Positions 1-9,013 are shown, counted from the stretch's first letter. The stretch: DNA of 64,000 bases from Candidatus Poribacteria bacterium (GCA_012270865.1 JAAXHL010000132.1:104724-168723), one strand, 5' to 3'. Program-made: numbers and translations. The notes: a model not told the origin generated them from the sequence alone.

Positions 1-380
1 CGGAATTCATCCGGTTTCGCGCGAGCACCGCCTTTCCTGTAGGTGATGGTACGCCATATTGTCTCGCCATCCTCCTCATAGCAGAGCCAGACCCCTTCTT
101 TTCTGCCATCAGCGGAGCTGCCATCATGTTTTCGGTAGGGACCGCCCCACTTACGGTTACCGTTCTCATAATAGCACATATACTCGCCTTCGTTCTTGCC
201 ATCGCGGAAGAAGGCTTCGCTCGCCTTGTTGCCGTTTTTGTGGTATTGAATCCAGGGACCATCTTTCTTGCCGTGAATATAGTTCCCTTCGCTCCGCTTT
301 AATCCGTTTGCGTAATAGGTAATCCAATACCCATGCTTTTTGCCGTTGACCATTTCGCCAGTATCTCGTGAACTTGCCAT
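1..380 (-). CDS. MORN/YwqK-type repeat protein, partial at left edge
   Basis: The reading frame starts at the ATG at 378-380 and runs off the left end, so about 126 residues are visible. It shows five or so repeats of the pattern YxxNGxKxxEGxYxxGKxxGxW, typical of MORN-like repeats in the YwqK family. It is a close paralogue of the gene at 9014-9478: both begin with a short leader, then GEMV(N/D)GKKHGYWITYYANG, and both carry RAKPDE near the point where this copy is cut off. By analogy the missing end should hold a C-x2-C...C-x2-C zinc ribbon. About 85 bases upstream are also shared with the paralogue. The function is unknown; YwqK relatives are sometimes labelled antitoxins, which the sequence does not support here. 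Confidence 0.8.
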   Translation of the reverse strand, partial: MASSRDTGEMVNGKKHGYWITYYANGLKRSEGNYIHGKKDGPWIQYHKNGNKASEAFFRDGKNEGEYMCYYENGNRKWGGPYRKHDGSSADGRKEGVWLCYEEDGETIWRTITYRKGGARAKPDEF

Positions 381-656
381 CTTTTTACCTTTCCTTCTTT
401 TTAATTTTCCTTGCGGTTAAATAACGTGGGTTTGAACTTTGATGTTCCGTTCTTAGGTCCGCTCTCCATTTCATTACGAACTACGCACTTTGGCCATTCT
501 ATAAACATATCGAAGAAACACCCAAGAAAATAAACCCTACAGGACTGAAGAGGTATTTGAAGTCTTCAAGGTTTTCGCGTAGGATCCGGTTCGGTTGCAA
601 ACCGAACCTACCGGGCCTGGGTCCGAGGTGGTTTTTTCTTTTAATATGTTAAATTT
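381..656. other. spacer with conserved leader and one palindrome
   Basis: No gene seen. Bases about 405-492 match the leader of the paralogous gene at 9014-9478 (shared pieces include TTTTCCTTGCGGTTAAA and GTCCGCTCTCCATT). A GC-rich inverted repeat at 580-609 has arms GGTTCGGT/ACCGAACC and resembles the palindromic cargo of the MITE at 33621-33761. Confidence 0.6.
580..609. repeat. GC-rich palindrome (TAGG...CCTA class)
   Basis: Inverted repeat with arms GGTTCGGT and ACCGAACC around a TTGCAA-like loop, bounded by TAGG and CCTA. There is no following T-run, so it is more like a REP element than a terminator. Confidence 0.55.
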
Positions 657-1478
657 TCAGATGTCACTGGTAAGTATGAAACCCCAATCCCACTTCTCCA
701 TACGATGCTGGACGACTGTGGCTGTGGCTGACGGATAAATCGCTTGATGCGCCAGCATTTCAAGCAGTGGGTGGTCCATCGAAACACAGAACATGTGAAC
801 ATAATCATCGATCGGTTCGGTATGTCCCTGCTCCGCACACGGTCCGAACTGAACGTGTAGCAACGGCATCGGTGCTTGGGTACTCTGCAAAATGATGTCC
901 TTTTTACCTGCTAACGATAGATAAGAGACACATCCGAAATGCTCTCGTAAAACCGGCTCAACTTCTCGCATTTGTTCAGCATCTAAGGAGACGATCCCTA
1001 ACCTCGTTCCGATTGACATCGGCGCGAGCCGAAAACGGCTCAACATAAGCGCGACGCGATTCGGACGTTCTGGGTCCGCATCCATAGAGATGGCATACCC
1101 GCGAGCGGAGAGTGGATACAGTTTTGGAAAGGCATGCGCGCATATTGCGGCTGGCAGATAGCGTCCGCGGTATTCGGGGTGGACTTTCAAGTCACACAGA
1201 TACCATACCGGTTTTGGATTTTGACAGTTCGCTGGCGGCACACTACGCAAGATCGCAGCGGCTACTGCGACTACCCGATCTCCGTCAAGCACCACATAGT
1301 AGTGGAGCCGACCCAAGCGCGTGAAGAAAGCGAAGTAATCCTCACCGTGATCAATCTCAAATCGGTCTTCACCTAACGGGTAGCTTGTTCCTTCCTCTAA
1401 GTCCGAGATCCGAGATTGAAAAACTTGCCACTCCGAATTGGATAGCTCCCTGACCTTCAAAGAACGGTTTATCCGCAT
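657..1478 (-). CDS. GNAT-family N-acetyltransferase
   Basis: Predicted 273 residues from the ATG at 1476-1478; a TTG 12 bases further upstream is open, but a GAGGT ribosome site lies five bases before the ATG. The segment LCDLKVHPEYRGRYL matches GNAT motif A (a beta strand, then the R-G-x-x pyrophosphate loop that binds acetyl-CoA), preceded by a strand DGDRVVAVAAAIL. The C-terminal 130 residues are not recognisable and may shape the acceptor site. It is the last gene of a three-gene leftward cluster, 17 bases after the diiron enzyme stop codon, so it probably acylates the amine of a product made by the two upstream enzymes. The acceptor is unknown. Family assignment is fairly firm; the pathway role is inference. 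Confidence 0.75.
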   Translation of the reverse strand: MRINRSLKVRELSNSEWQVFQSRISDLEEGTSYPLGEDRFEIDHGEDYFAFFTRLGRLHYYVVLDGDRVVAVAAAILRSVPPANCQNPKPVWYLCDLKVHPEYRGRYLPAAICAHAFPKLYPLSARGYAISMDADPERPNRVALMLSRFRLAPMSIGTRLGIVSLDAEQMREVEPVLREHFGCVSYLSLAGKKDIILQSTQAPMPLLHVQFGPCAEQGHTEPIDDYVHMFCVSMDHPLLEMLAHQAIYPSATATVVQHRMEKWDWGFILTSDI

Positions 1479-1495
1479 CCGATACCTCAATACTG

Positions 1496-2209
1496 CTATG
1501 ATGCCCGCGTATGGGGACCGCGTACCTCACGATAGATACGCCGTTTTCGCGCCTTGTAAAGTCCTTCATAAAGCGAATTGAAAACACACGCACCGAGACG
1601 CAACCCCTGCTCAATGTAGTATCTATTTTCGGCAGCCGCATCCCATGCCGGACGAAGCACATCAAAGAAATCGTCTGCATGTTTAATATCAAGGTCTTCA
1701 TGAAGATTGTAGTGAATCAACTTTTCTTCAGGAATCCAGCCGTGATGCACAACCTGTTCTCCGAGCCACGCGGCAATATCTGAAAACATCCGCTCAATGA
1801 TCCCCATAACACCGGCACCGATCAAGTATTCATCCATCACGCAAGCACCGACAAGCACCGTATTAAATGCGCGAACTTCGGGCCACATTGCCCGTTTCTC
1901 AATATCTTCCGGTTTAATGCCAGCCAATCGGTCAAGAAAAGCGGTAAATGTTTTCTCGTGCATCAGTGCCGGACTGCCTTCACCGTGTTCCTCCCAAACG
2001 TTACGGATAACCTCTAAGCGTAATTCCGATGTCGGAATCTTGGCAGCGAGTGCTGCCATCGGACGGTTGAAGAACACCACAGCAAAATAGAACTGAATCT
2101 GTGTTTCAACAAAATCATCGAAATCAAACGTCCCCTCGCGCAGAGACTTAAAGTATGGATTCATCCACACATTCGTCTCTTTCAGAATAGCGTCAATGCT
2201 TTCGTTCAT
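1496..2209 (-). CDS. heme-oxygenase-like diiron oxidase/oxygenase (CADD/PqqC-like)
   Basis: About 237 residues, all alpha-helical in appearance. AGGAGGT lies only two bases before the ATG at 2213-2215 but eight before the ATG at 2207-2209, so the second is chosen. The six metal ligands known from chlamydial CADD can be placed with the same spacing: Glu77, His84 (+7), Glu139, His170, Asp174 (+4) and His177 (+3), the last three in HEDLDIKHADD. This argues for a complete diiron site and against plain TenA or PqqC. Family members cleave or oxidise amino acids with O2 (CADD, UndA, BesC, SznF). It follows the BtaA-like gene almost directly and precedes a GNAT gene, which suggests a dedicated small pathway. 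The substrate is not known. Confidence 0.8.
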   Translation of the reverse strand: MNESIDAILKETNVWMNPYFKSLREGTFDFDDFVETQIQFYFAVVFFNRPMAALAAKIPTSELRLEVIRNVWEEHGEGSPALMHEKTFTAFLDRLAGIKPEDIEKRAMWPEVRAFNTVLVGACVMDEYLIGAGVMGIIERMFSDIAAWLGEQVVHHGWIPEEKLIHYNLHEDLDIKHADDFFDVLRPAWDAAAENRYYIEQGLRLGACVFNSLYEGLYKARKRRIYREVRGPHTRAS

Positions 2210-2215
2210 CGGCAT

Positions 2216-3184
2216 TTACCTCCTTTTTCCTACGTGAACGTTGGAATAAAACAGACTACGTTCAGTGCTTTGGCATCGGACTCCCAACGCCGCATTAAAT
2301 TCAAACGAATCGCCGAAGCAGGCAGAGAGATCCGTGTCATTATTCAGTTGACGATACAAAACGCTTGCACCCGACTTCATCTCGCGCTGAAGATGACCGA
2401 TAAGGGCACTAATTTCAACTAACGGCATCCAATCCATAATGTTAGAGAGAGAGACTATATCGAAGCGTTGCAAATCCGGCACCCGATCCAGTGTCCCTTC
2501 AATCATCTGAAAACAGTAATCGGTAGGTGGCGATAGAAGGTAGTAAGGCAGGCTCGCCGGACGTTGGAGATAGTATCCAAGAAATACATGGTGCAGGAAG
2601 TAATTATCGAACGCCGCCGCAGAAGTTAACCCTTTCTCAAATAACCGCTGAAAGTAGCGCGGATAACTTCCGGGTTCAGCGTGCTGCGTAGCATCCGGTC
2701 CAAACATCGCATTCAGAAGCGAGTCACTAAAGTATAAATCGAACGCCACTTGCCAGTACTGACTCGAAAAGAGTAACTCCGAAACATTGGCAAGCCGATC
2801 TTTCTCTTCAAACAACGCTCGGATTTCAGATTCGTCAGCGACCAAATCAAAGATAAACTCGCGTAAACCCCGAAACAGCGACTCAAAGTTCCCATTTTGA
2901 TTGAGTCCGTTTGGATCGCTGGTCCCAATATTAAATCTCCGATGTCGTGTTGCTGTATCGGTCTCTCGCAAGGCACGCATCTTTTCCCGAACGCGTTCTA
3001 ACTGCGCAGGATTAAAATCAACCAGCGTGATATGCAAGTCGGGAAATAGTGCCTGCAGCGTTAGGGCAGTACACCCACCAGAAGCAATTAACAGCACACT
3101 GCTTGCGTTTGTTAACCGCACCAACTCCGCCTCCACCATCGGATCTTCTCTAACGACTGCGAATTGTACATCGTTCTCCCGCAT
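2216..3184 (-). CDS. BtaA-like (DUF3419) SAM 3-amino-3-carboxypropyltransferase
   Basis: About 322 residues from the ATG at 3182-3184, which has GCGGAG nine bases upstream; an upstream TTG at 3205 is also open. The N-terminus VVREDPMVEAELV and the SAM-binding strand LLIASGGCTALTL followed by LVDFNPAQLE are the hallmarks of the BtaA/DUF3419 family. BtaA itself transfers the 3-amino-3-carboxypropyl group of S-adenosylmethionine to diacylglycerol in betaine-lipid synthesis. The partner BtaB N-methyltransferase is not nearby; instead a diiron enzyme and a GNAT enzyme follow. I therefore think it modifies a different acceptor, or makes a homoserine-like moiety that the diiron enzyme then oxidises. 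It is the first gene of the cluster. Confidence 0.75.
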   Translation of the reverse strand: MRENDVQFAVVREDPMVEAELVRLTNASSVLLIASGGCTALTLQALFPDLHITLVDFNPAQLERVREKMRALRETDTATRHRRFNIGTSDPNGLNQNGNFESLFRGLREFIFDLVADESEIRALFEEKDRLANVSELLFSSQYWQVAFDLYFSDSLLNAMFGPDATQHAEPGSYPRYFQRLFEKGLTSAAAFDNYFLHHVFLGYYLQRPASLPYYLLSPPTDYCFQMIEGTLDRVPDLQRFDIVSLSNIMDWMPLVEISALIGHLQREMKSGASVLYRQLNNDTDLSACFGDSFEFNAALGVRCQSTERSLFYSNVHVGKRR

Positions 3185-3212
3185 GTGTATTGACTCCGCA
3201 GACAACCGTTGC

Positions 3213-3985
3213 TTACTGCTTAAGGTCCCCCCAAGTCGTCGTCAATTTACCAGCCGGTGAAACGGCGAGGGCACCTTCAAGCCCTTCTGTCATGACGGTA
3301 TTCAAGTCGTCTTCACTCAGCGGTGCATTGAAGATCGCAACTTCGTCAAGGACACCCTTGAAATCCCATCCGGCTCCGCCTTTCCAACGAGTTAACCAGA
3401 TGGAACCGCCATCGTTATCCTGCGTGAAAGTCGGTTTTCCTACATCTAAATCCCCGACAACCTCGCCATCAACATAGAGGACAAGCGTCTTACCATCGTG
3501 GGTTAGAGCGACAAAACTCCATTCTTCCATCTCCCATGTTCCGCCCCGGATTTGGCTGTTATCTATCCCACCGTGAAACAGAAAACTACCGTAGAAGTCG
3601 TTGGGACCGATAAGGATGTTTGGGTTGTGCCAATCCCGCTCTATGAGTCGGACGTGCGGACCGGAAGGGTTCCCCAGCGGTTTGACCCAGAGTAAATATG
3701 TGAATCCGTCGAGGAAATCATCTGTCGTCTCGCTCGCTGGAATGACGACATGATTGCTTCCATCAAATTCGAGGCCCATACCTTCATAGCCTTCGACCCG
3801 CTTGGCATCAACGATTTCTCCATCGTTCCCGTTTGGTGAAAAGTCTTTAACTGTCTTCCCTGTCCGTGATCAAAGTTCCACATACCCATCAGAGATTCTG
3901 GATCAATTTCCGATGTACTTTCCTGAACCCATACCGCTGAAACAGAGAGAACCGTCATAGCGATCAAAGCACTGATAACTCTCAT
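3213..3985 (-). pseudogene. secreted LamG-domain protein, single-base frameshift
   Basis: The 5' part (start ATG 3983-3985) encodes a signal peptide MRVISALIAMTVLSVSAVWV and the beginning of a LamG/concanavalin-like domain, SLMGMWNFDHGQG. The frame then fails. Restoring one base in the CCC run at 3858-3860 (GGG on the coding strand) joins it to KTVKDFSPNGNDGEIVDA and the downstream frame ending at 3213, giving about 258 residues. The protein ends in AVSPAGKLTTTWGDLKQ, the tail shared by five other secreted proteins of this window. A lone homopolymer shift in otherwise well-preserved coding sequence may be an assembly or sequencing error rather than true decay. Confidence 0.8.
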
Positions 3986-4571
3986 CGTTTTTTAGCCTCC
4001 TATTCAAATCATGCATTCAGTTCAGATTTGCCGTCTTTTCCGTTGCCAAGATTATACCGCAAAACTATTGACAGCGCAATACTTTCTTCCGAGGTAATCA
4101 GGGATTCAATTTTAAGAAATTATTGGATTTTAGGTCTTTTTTTTAGGATTCGGTGCGAAATCTAGCGAAATCTAGCGAAAATTTCAGCGGTTTTTAAAAA
4201 TAATAACATAAGTTAAGTATTAACACCTGCAAAAAGGACAACACCCAAAACGGACAATTGAATGCCCTGCCGAGGTGAGTTGCGATATCCTCAATTTCAA
4301 AACGATGGAAAGCACTTTGTGATGTGATTGAATTGTGAAGGTTGGGTTCTTGCTATTTTTCCGGTGGTCTCTCAATGGGTTCAAATTGTGAAGTGCCAAC
4401 GTTTATTCAGACCAAAAATTAGCAAAGTTAAGACAAGTTTTGTCTTTAAAATTCGACAGATCTCAGATCCCCTAATGCTGAGTGAGGACGTTTCGGATAC
4501 TCCTTTCAATCAGATTGTTATTGTATCACAATCTTGGTTTAGAGGGGGCTGAATTCCCGATGGTAGTACAT
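3986..4571. other. AT-rich spacer without a recognisable gene
   Basis: No coding frame resembles a protein. A short tandem of GCGAAATCTA (about 2.5 units) lies near 4153-4182. The promoter for the leftward LamG gene should lie just above 3985. Confidence 0.5.
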
Positions 4572-6578
4572 CTAACTATTCAGATCCATCTCAATACTTT
4601 GGACAATATTATAGATACGTCCTGCTTCTTCATTTTTGTCCAAATATGCTTGATAATTTCGTTCGGCATCTAGAATGAGTTCATCATAAAGAACAACGCG
4701 AACATCTTGTTGTGCCATCGTTCTTCTAGATCGATCTTCTTGCTCGGCATCCTCCCAATTCGATAGACGTTTCCCAACTATGCAGATGATTTCAACAGGC
4801 TCATTCTTATTTGATGCTCGAAGTAATTTCCGCAGGGCATTCCCATATTTTTCAACTTGATCAAGCAAGCGATTGTGACTCAATATCCTATCAGCCTTTT
4901 TTAGCTCAATAATAACATGCTTCCCCGATGTCATTTTGTATTTTATATCATATCGTCCACTTTTTTCCTCTGGAGTAAGCCCTGCATCAAGTTTGGCAAA
5001 CTCTCTTTGGACGTTTTGTTCCATGGACGGCTGTGAAGTTGCTCTATCCCATGAGGGATTTAACAACCATAGGTGATCATAGAGATATTTCTGAATAACT
5101 TTTTCTTTGGCATCTTCTGTAACCTGCTCATGCAATTTTCTAATGACCCTTAACCTATCTTGTACAATCTCGTAATATAAATATGCCTCAATCTCATCCA
5201 AGCCGCTAAAAATTTCTGTAAGAGCTGGGATATTTTCAGCAGACACCCGATCCAACTTCTCAAGTAATCCTTTATATTTTAACTTTTCAAACAAAAGAAT
5301 ACTCTGCCTATAGAAGTCAGCTCGATCCGTTGCATCATCCATGATGAGTTCGTTTATTTTCCCCAACATAGCATGTGCTTGTCTTTTTCTGTCCTCCCTC
5401 AACCCATCCAGCCATTCAGCAATTGAGGGAATATCTCTGGCATCATCTATGGCAGTCTTGTGCCGTAATTCGGTCCACCGACTCCTAATATTTTTCAACT
5501 CACCCTCAACCCATTCCCGAAGGGCTATGTATCGATGATCATCCTTTATAATCTCTTGTCGATTGCTCGTTGCAATGTCTTTTTTCCCATCTAAATCCAG
5601 AAAATCAGCGTGAATTTCACCGATGAGATATTTCGTGTAGATACTAGATTCAGGGAAATCTTCAAGTATATCTTCCTGCGCGAGCTTGCCACGAACCATG
5701 ATAACAATTTTATTCAGATTGTCCGCATCCTCATCTTTAAGTTCTTTAGGTTCAACGACAGTGCCAATCCAACCTTTTACCGAGTAAACACAGCTTTCGG
5801 AATCGTCTTCATCTATAACTTCAATTTTGCTATCTCTCGGTTCTTCGTTTTCAAGTTTATGAGTACTGCGACGTTTGCAAAATTCAACGTATTTCTCACT
5901 CTTATTTCCGAAATGCCACAAATATTGAATTTTATGAAAGTAGTCCCGGTCCATAACTGTAACACTTTCTCCATTGATTTTAACATCAAAATCGTCAGTA
6001 CCAATAATACTAAATCGACGTGCTAGCCGCTTTTGTAAAGCTGCTGCTGAGATCTGAGTAACTTTCTTCTTCAATCCAGTTAGAATAACTCGTGTTCCTT
6101 GTTTACACAGAGTCAGTTTATCGTTGGGCAGAGAATCAGGCTCATAAGGTATTTGTTCTTTTCGACTGATGTGGTCTTCAATTGCTTTCACCGACATCAC
6201 AAATCCGTTCATTTCTTTTCCTTTCACAGTTTCAACTCTAACAATATTTGCAATTGAAAAAAGTGAAAGTTTACCGATGCCCTTACGACCCATAACATCA
6301 CGCCCCTTTGGGGTTCTTTCATCTTGATGCTTTTTTCTCCGTTCATAACCAACCATGAGGTATTTTTTATTGATTTCGGCATGCGTCATACCGTCTCCAT
6401 CGTCAGTTATAGTAATTTTGCCTTCCTCTATTTGAATATCAACGGTTTCTGCATCAGCATCCCAAGAATTTGCTACTACCTCAGACAGAACAGCAGGAAC
6501 GTTACTATAGAGATTTATACCGAGATGGTTTAGTACGTTAAGGTTGATAGTCATCTGATACTTACTGGAATTGCTCAT
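4572..6578 (-). CDS. MORC-like GHKL ATPase with C-terminal PD-(D/E)XK nuclease
   Basis: 668 residues; ATG 6576-6578 preceded by GAGGAGA. The N-terminus carries the Bergerat ATP fold: N-box E33-VVANSWDA, G1 loop DDGDGM (59-64) and G2 loop GRKGIGK (97-103). A central helical region follows. Near residues 540-562 the motif YDIKYK...IIELKK supplies the acidic residue and the E-x-K of a PD-(D/E)XK nuclease. This ATPase-nuclease layout next to a DNA methyltransferase fits the prokaryotic MORC-type proteins described by Iyer and Aravind in restriction-modification operons. It lies 78 bases downstream of the cytosine methyltransferase gene, so it is probably the restriction or chromatin-remodelling arm of the same locus. 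I rate the ATPase call high and the nuclease call moderate. Confidence 0.85.
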   Translation of the reverse strand: MSNSSKYQMTINLNVLNHLGINLYSNVPAVLSEVVANSWDADAETVDIQIEEGKITITDDGDGMTHAEINKKYLMVGYERRKKHQDERTPKGRDVMGRKGIGKLSLFSIANIVRVETVKGKEMNGFVMSVKAIEDHISRKEQIPYEPDSLPNDKLTLCKQGTRVILTGLKKKVTQISAAALQKRLARRFSIIGTDDFDVKINGESVTVMDRDYFHKIQYLWHFGNKSEKYVEFCKRRSTHKLENEEPRDSKIEVIDEDDSESCVYSVKGWIGTVVEPKELKDEDADNLNKIVIMVRGKLAQEDILEDFPESSIYTKYLIGEIHADFLDLDGKKDIATSNRQEIIKDDHRYIALREWVEGELKNIRSRWTELRHKTAIDDARDIPSIAEWLDGLREDRKRQAHAMLGKINELIMDDATDRADFYRQSILLFEKLKYKGLLEKLDRVSAENIPALTEIFSGLDEIEAYLYYEIVQDRLRVIRKLHEQVTEDAKEKVIQKYLYDHLWLLNPSWDRATSQPSMEQNVQREFAKLDAGLTPEEKSGRYDIKYKMTSGKHVIIELKKADRILSHNRLLDQVEKYGNALRKLLRASNKNEPVEIICIVGKRLSNWEDAEQEDRSRRTMAQQDVRVVLYDELILDAERNYQAYLDKNEEAGRIYNIVQSIEMDLNS

Positions 6579-6656
6579 AGTTCTCCTCTACGTGTTTCTG
6601 GATACTCCCACCGACTCCATTTTATACGGTGGTACGGTGGTCTGGAATCAATTATG

Positions 6657-7718
6657 TTATTCTTCATCGCGAGTTTCTTTTTCTTCTTGAAATGAATTGA
6701 TGATTGATTCGCCCAGGTGTTCAGCGAGTTTAACAGGGACAGCGTTACCAATTTGCCGAGCTATTCCGCTAATGGAGGTCCCGAAAAATTCGTAATCATC
6801 CTCGAAAGTCTGCAAAGCAGCGGCTTCTCGCAATGAAATACCTCTGTCTTGTTTGGGGTGTACGAAGCGACCGGAGTAAATATCAACACAGCGAGATGTC
6901 AATGTTGGAGCAGGCTTATCCCATGCCATCCGTCCAAACACATCTGTATGTGAATCTGGTTTTTCTTGATGACATTTTAGCAAGATAGACGTGTCAGTTA
7001 TGTCTCCCCGGCTACCACCATCTTCTGGCACTGCTTCAACAATCGCTTTATGATGAGGTTTCAGTTTCCTAGCCTTGTGGTTTAGACAATCTTCTGATTC
7101 TCCTCCATCAACAATCTCAGGGTATTGTTCAATACACGCTCTAACTGTCACAAACTGGCTTGGATCGGTCATTGGGGTCGGAAGTGAGATCGAGCCTTTT
7201 TTAGATGCCAAAAGGATGAATCTCTTTCGTGTTTGTGGAACTTCAAAGTGTCTCGCATCAAGTAAACCTGCCGCTGGCTCCGAAAATTTGCAATCTTCCA
7301 GAATCTCCAAGAATTCATTGTAAATTTCCTTTCCAGAACCGTTGTTCAGACCAGGAACATTTTCAACGAGAATAAAATCAGGTGGGCATTCTTTTACGAT
7401 CTTAGCGAAAGTTAAAAGTAGTATTTTCCGATCGTCATCTTCCGAAGTCTGTCTGCTAAGAGTGGAGAATGGTTGGCATGGTGTGCAGGCAGCATATAGC
7501 GTTGTATCTTCGTCTTGAATTCCGATTTCTTTGCGTAGTTCGTGGATTTTAATTTCACCGATGTCTTTATTGATGAAACGGCTCGGTTTGTTGTTGTAGG
7601 TATAGGTTTCTTGCAGACGCTCGTCATTATCTACTCCTGCTCGTACTTTTATTCCAGCATCTAATAAACCTCTTGTTAAACCACCGGCACCACAGAAGAA
7701 ATCAATCGCTTTAATCAT
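6657..7718 (-). CDS. DNA (cytosine-5-)-methyltransferase
   Basis: 353 residues and apparently complete. Motif I is DFFCGAGGLTRG (6-17), motif IV carries the catalytic Cys81 in TPCQPFS, motif VI is ENV (119-121), motif VIII is QTRKR (162-166), and motif X near residue 325 reads RQIGNAVPVKLAEHLG. The target recognition region lies between about 180 and 300 and is of ordinary length. It methylates C5 of cytosine within a specific site, presumably to protect host DNA from the nuclease-ATPase encoded downstream. AGGT precedes the ATG. The recognition sequence cannot be read from the protein. Confidence 0.93.
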   Translation of the reverse strand: MIKAIDFFCGAGGLTRGLLDAGIKVRAGVDNDERLQETYTYNNKPSRFINKDIGEIKIHELRKEIGIQDEDTTLYAACTPCQPFSTLSRQTSEDDDRKILLLTFAKIVKECPPDFILVENVPGLNNGSGKEIYNEFLEILEDCKFSEPAAGLLDARHFEVPQTRKRFILLASKKGSISLPTPMTDPSQFVTVRACIEQYPEIVDGGESEDCLNHKARKLKPHHKAIVEAVPEDGGSRGDITDTSILLKCHQEKPDSHTDVFGRMAWDKPAPTLTSRCVDIYSGRFVHPKQDRGISLREAAALQTFEDDYEFFGTSISGIARQIGNAVPVKLAEHLGESIINSFQEEKETRDEE

Positions 7719-7759
7719 AATATTTTACCTACGTCGAGAACCATTACCATTGCAGCAGA

Positions 7760-7984
7760 TTAAAAAACGGTTAGTTTTGAATCATTGACTTCTTGTGAAA
7801 GTTTGTTTTCGGCGATTTCTACATACTTCGTGTCGAGTTCGATCCCGATATACTTTCTACCGGGTCGTTTTGCTGCCAGAGCCGTTGTCCCTATTCCCAT
7901 GAAAGGGGCCAGAACCGTATCCCCCTCATCAGAACTCATTAAGATCAATCATTCAAGCAAATGAATTGGCATTTGTGTGAGAAA
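7760..7984 (-). pseudogene. 3' remnant of an N4/N6 DNA methyltransferase
   Basis: The frame encodes SSDEGDTVLAPFMGIGTT followed by GRKYIGIELDTKYVEIAENKL, the C-terminal SAM-binding FxGxG region of beta-class adenine or N4-cytosine methyltransferases. Reading upstream, the family sequence continues as FLTQMPIHLLE and then meets an in-frame TGA (7949-7951) where relatives have Arg, then goes on as LILMSSDEGD. Above about 7984 the similarity ends. The catalytic DPPY/NPPY region and the target domain are missing, so this is a dead fragment of about 75 codons, 41 bases upstream of the live cytosine methyltransferase gene. Confidence 0.8.
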
Positions 7985-8454
7985 CATTCAGTAAAATCAG
8001 CAGTGCTTTGGGAACCGGTCGTTAACCCGATAGAAACTGTCCAAACTATAGTATAACATATAACGGCGCGTAAAATCAAGGGAGAGTGTTTACATGACAG
8101 GCCGATTTAGTTTTCGGTTTTGACTTTGATTTCCGTTTACATAAGTTAACGTTTTTTCACAAAAATCGCGAGCACAGCTCGCTCCTACCGGGGAAGTATA
8201 TTCACATAGATAAAGTGGATATTTAAAACTAAATGGCCCTGGTTTACATGAAGATAGGTAAAACAACCTATATCATCGGGAATCACTGCTCGGAGACTGT
8301 TAACTCGTCCGACAACTTGATTGGATTTTCCACCTATTTTCTGTTGTCAAGATTATACTATAAAACTCTCTACAGCACAAGACTCTCCAATTCAGCACCG
8401 CACCTCAGACAGGTATCACCCCACTTTAAACGTCTACCTTCACCAGATTTGCCT
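7985..8454. other. spacer holding one MITE
   Basis: No gene seen. Most of the interval is a 144-base inverted-repeat element with its duplicated target (8088-8251). The rest, 8252-8454, shows nothing recognisable. Confidence 0.55.
8098..8241. mobile_element. MITE copy A with target-site duplication
   Basis: Left end CAGGCCGATTTAGTTTT and right end, read on the other strand, CAGGGCCATTTAGTTTT form terminal inverted repeats. The same ten bases GTTTACATGA flank both ends (8088-8097 and 8242-8251), the mark of insertion. The interior has no coding capacity but carries the palindrome-like cargo CGCGAGCACAGCTCGCTCC at 8167-8185. Copies B (33621-33761) and C (16717-16835) share the ends and also have duplications, but of different flanking sequence. 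It must be moved by a transposase encoded elsewhere. Confidence 0.85.
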
Positions 8455-8988
8455 TCATGCTTCGGGTAGAAACCTTGCATCAAGGTATTTCTCAAAATTC
8501 TCTATCGTTTTCTGACCGATGCCTTTGACACCTTTCAACTTACCTTCATCAATTGCTGTTCGGAGTGATAGAAGACTGTCAATGCCTACCTCCTGATACA
8601 GAAGTTTAATCGTTTTAGGACCCAGACCGGGGATAGGTATAAGTTCAACAATTGTCTGCGGGACACCACTTGCGTACTCCTGTAATTTCGAGCACGTTCC
8701 GGTTTCAACGTATTCAGTAATGATCGTAGCAACTATGTCTCCAACACCTGGAATCTCCGCTTTCAACCGTCCTTGAGCGACCAGTTCCGCTACAGATGCC
8801 TCCATACGAGAAATTGTATATGCTAAGCGAGGGTAGCGCGCCGCGTGGTCTTCTGGGTAGTCTGCGACAATCAGAATAGTGTGGAGTTCCATTAGTTTAT
8901 TCGCAATTTCATCGTTGGTCAATCCGGAAGCATCACCACGGTTTGCCGCTTCAACTAAACTTTCATCTAATTCTTTTTTACTTTTCAT
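8455..8988 (-). CDS. PolX-N-terminal-type helix-hairpin-helix protein, copy 1
   Basis: 177 residues from the ATG at 8986-8988, which has GGAGGT three bases upstream; the open frame extends further but only as a shadow of the preceding gene. NDEIANKLMELHTILIV resembles the 8-kDa DNA-binding start of family X polymerases, and two helix-hairpin-helix motifs follow, IPGVGDIVA and IPGLGPKTI, with a third, VKGIGQKTI, near the C-terminus. There is no nucleotidyltransferase or PHP domain, so it can only be a DNA-binding piece. It follows the MORN gene by 25 bases and is a clear paralogue of 9638-10165. The role is unknown. Confidence 0.8.
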   Translation of the reverse strand: MKSKKELDESLVEAANRGDASGLTNDEIANKLMELHTILIVADYPEDHAARYPRLAYTISRMEASVAELVAQGRLKAEIPGVGDIVATIITEYVETGTCSKLQEYASGVPQTIVELIPIPGLGPKTIKLLYQEVGIDSLLSLRTAIDEGKLKGVKGIGQKTIENFEKYLDARFLPEA

Positions 8989-9013
8989 ATTACCTCCACT
9001 ATAGAGTCCTATG

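Noticed and set aside
2216..3184. Betaine-lipid synthesis (btaAB)
   Set aside because: Only a BtaA-like protein is present; no BtaB N-methyltransferase is adjacent.
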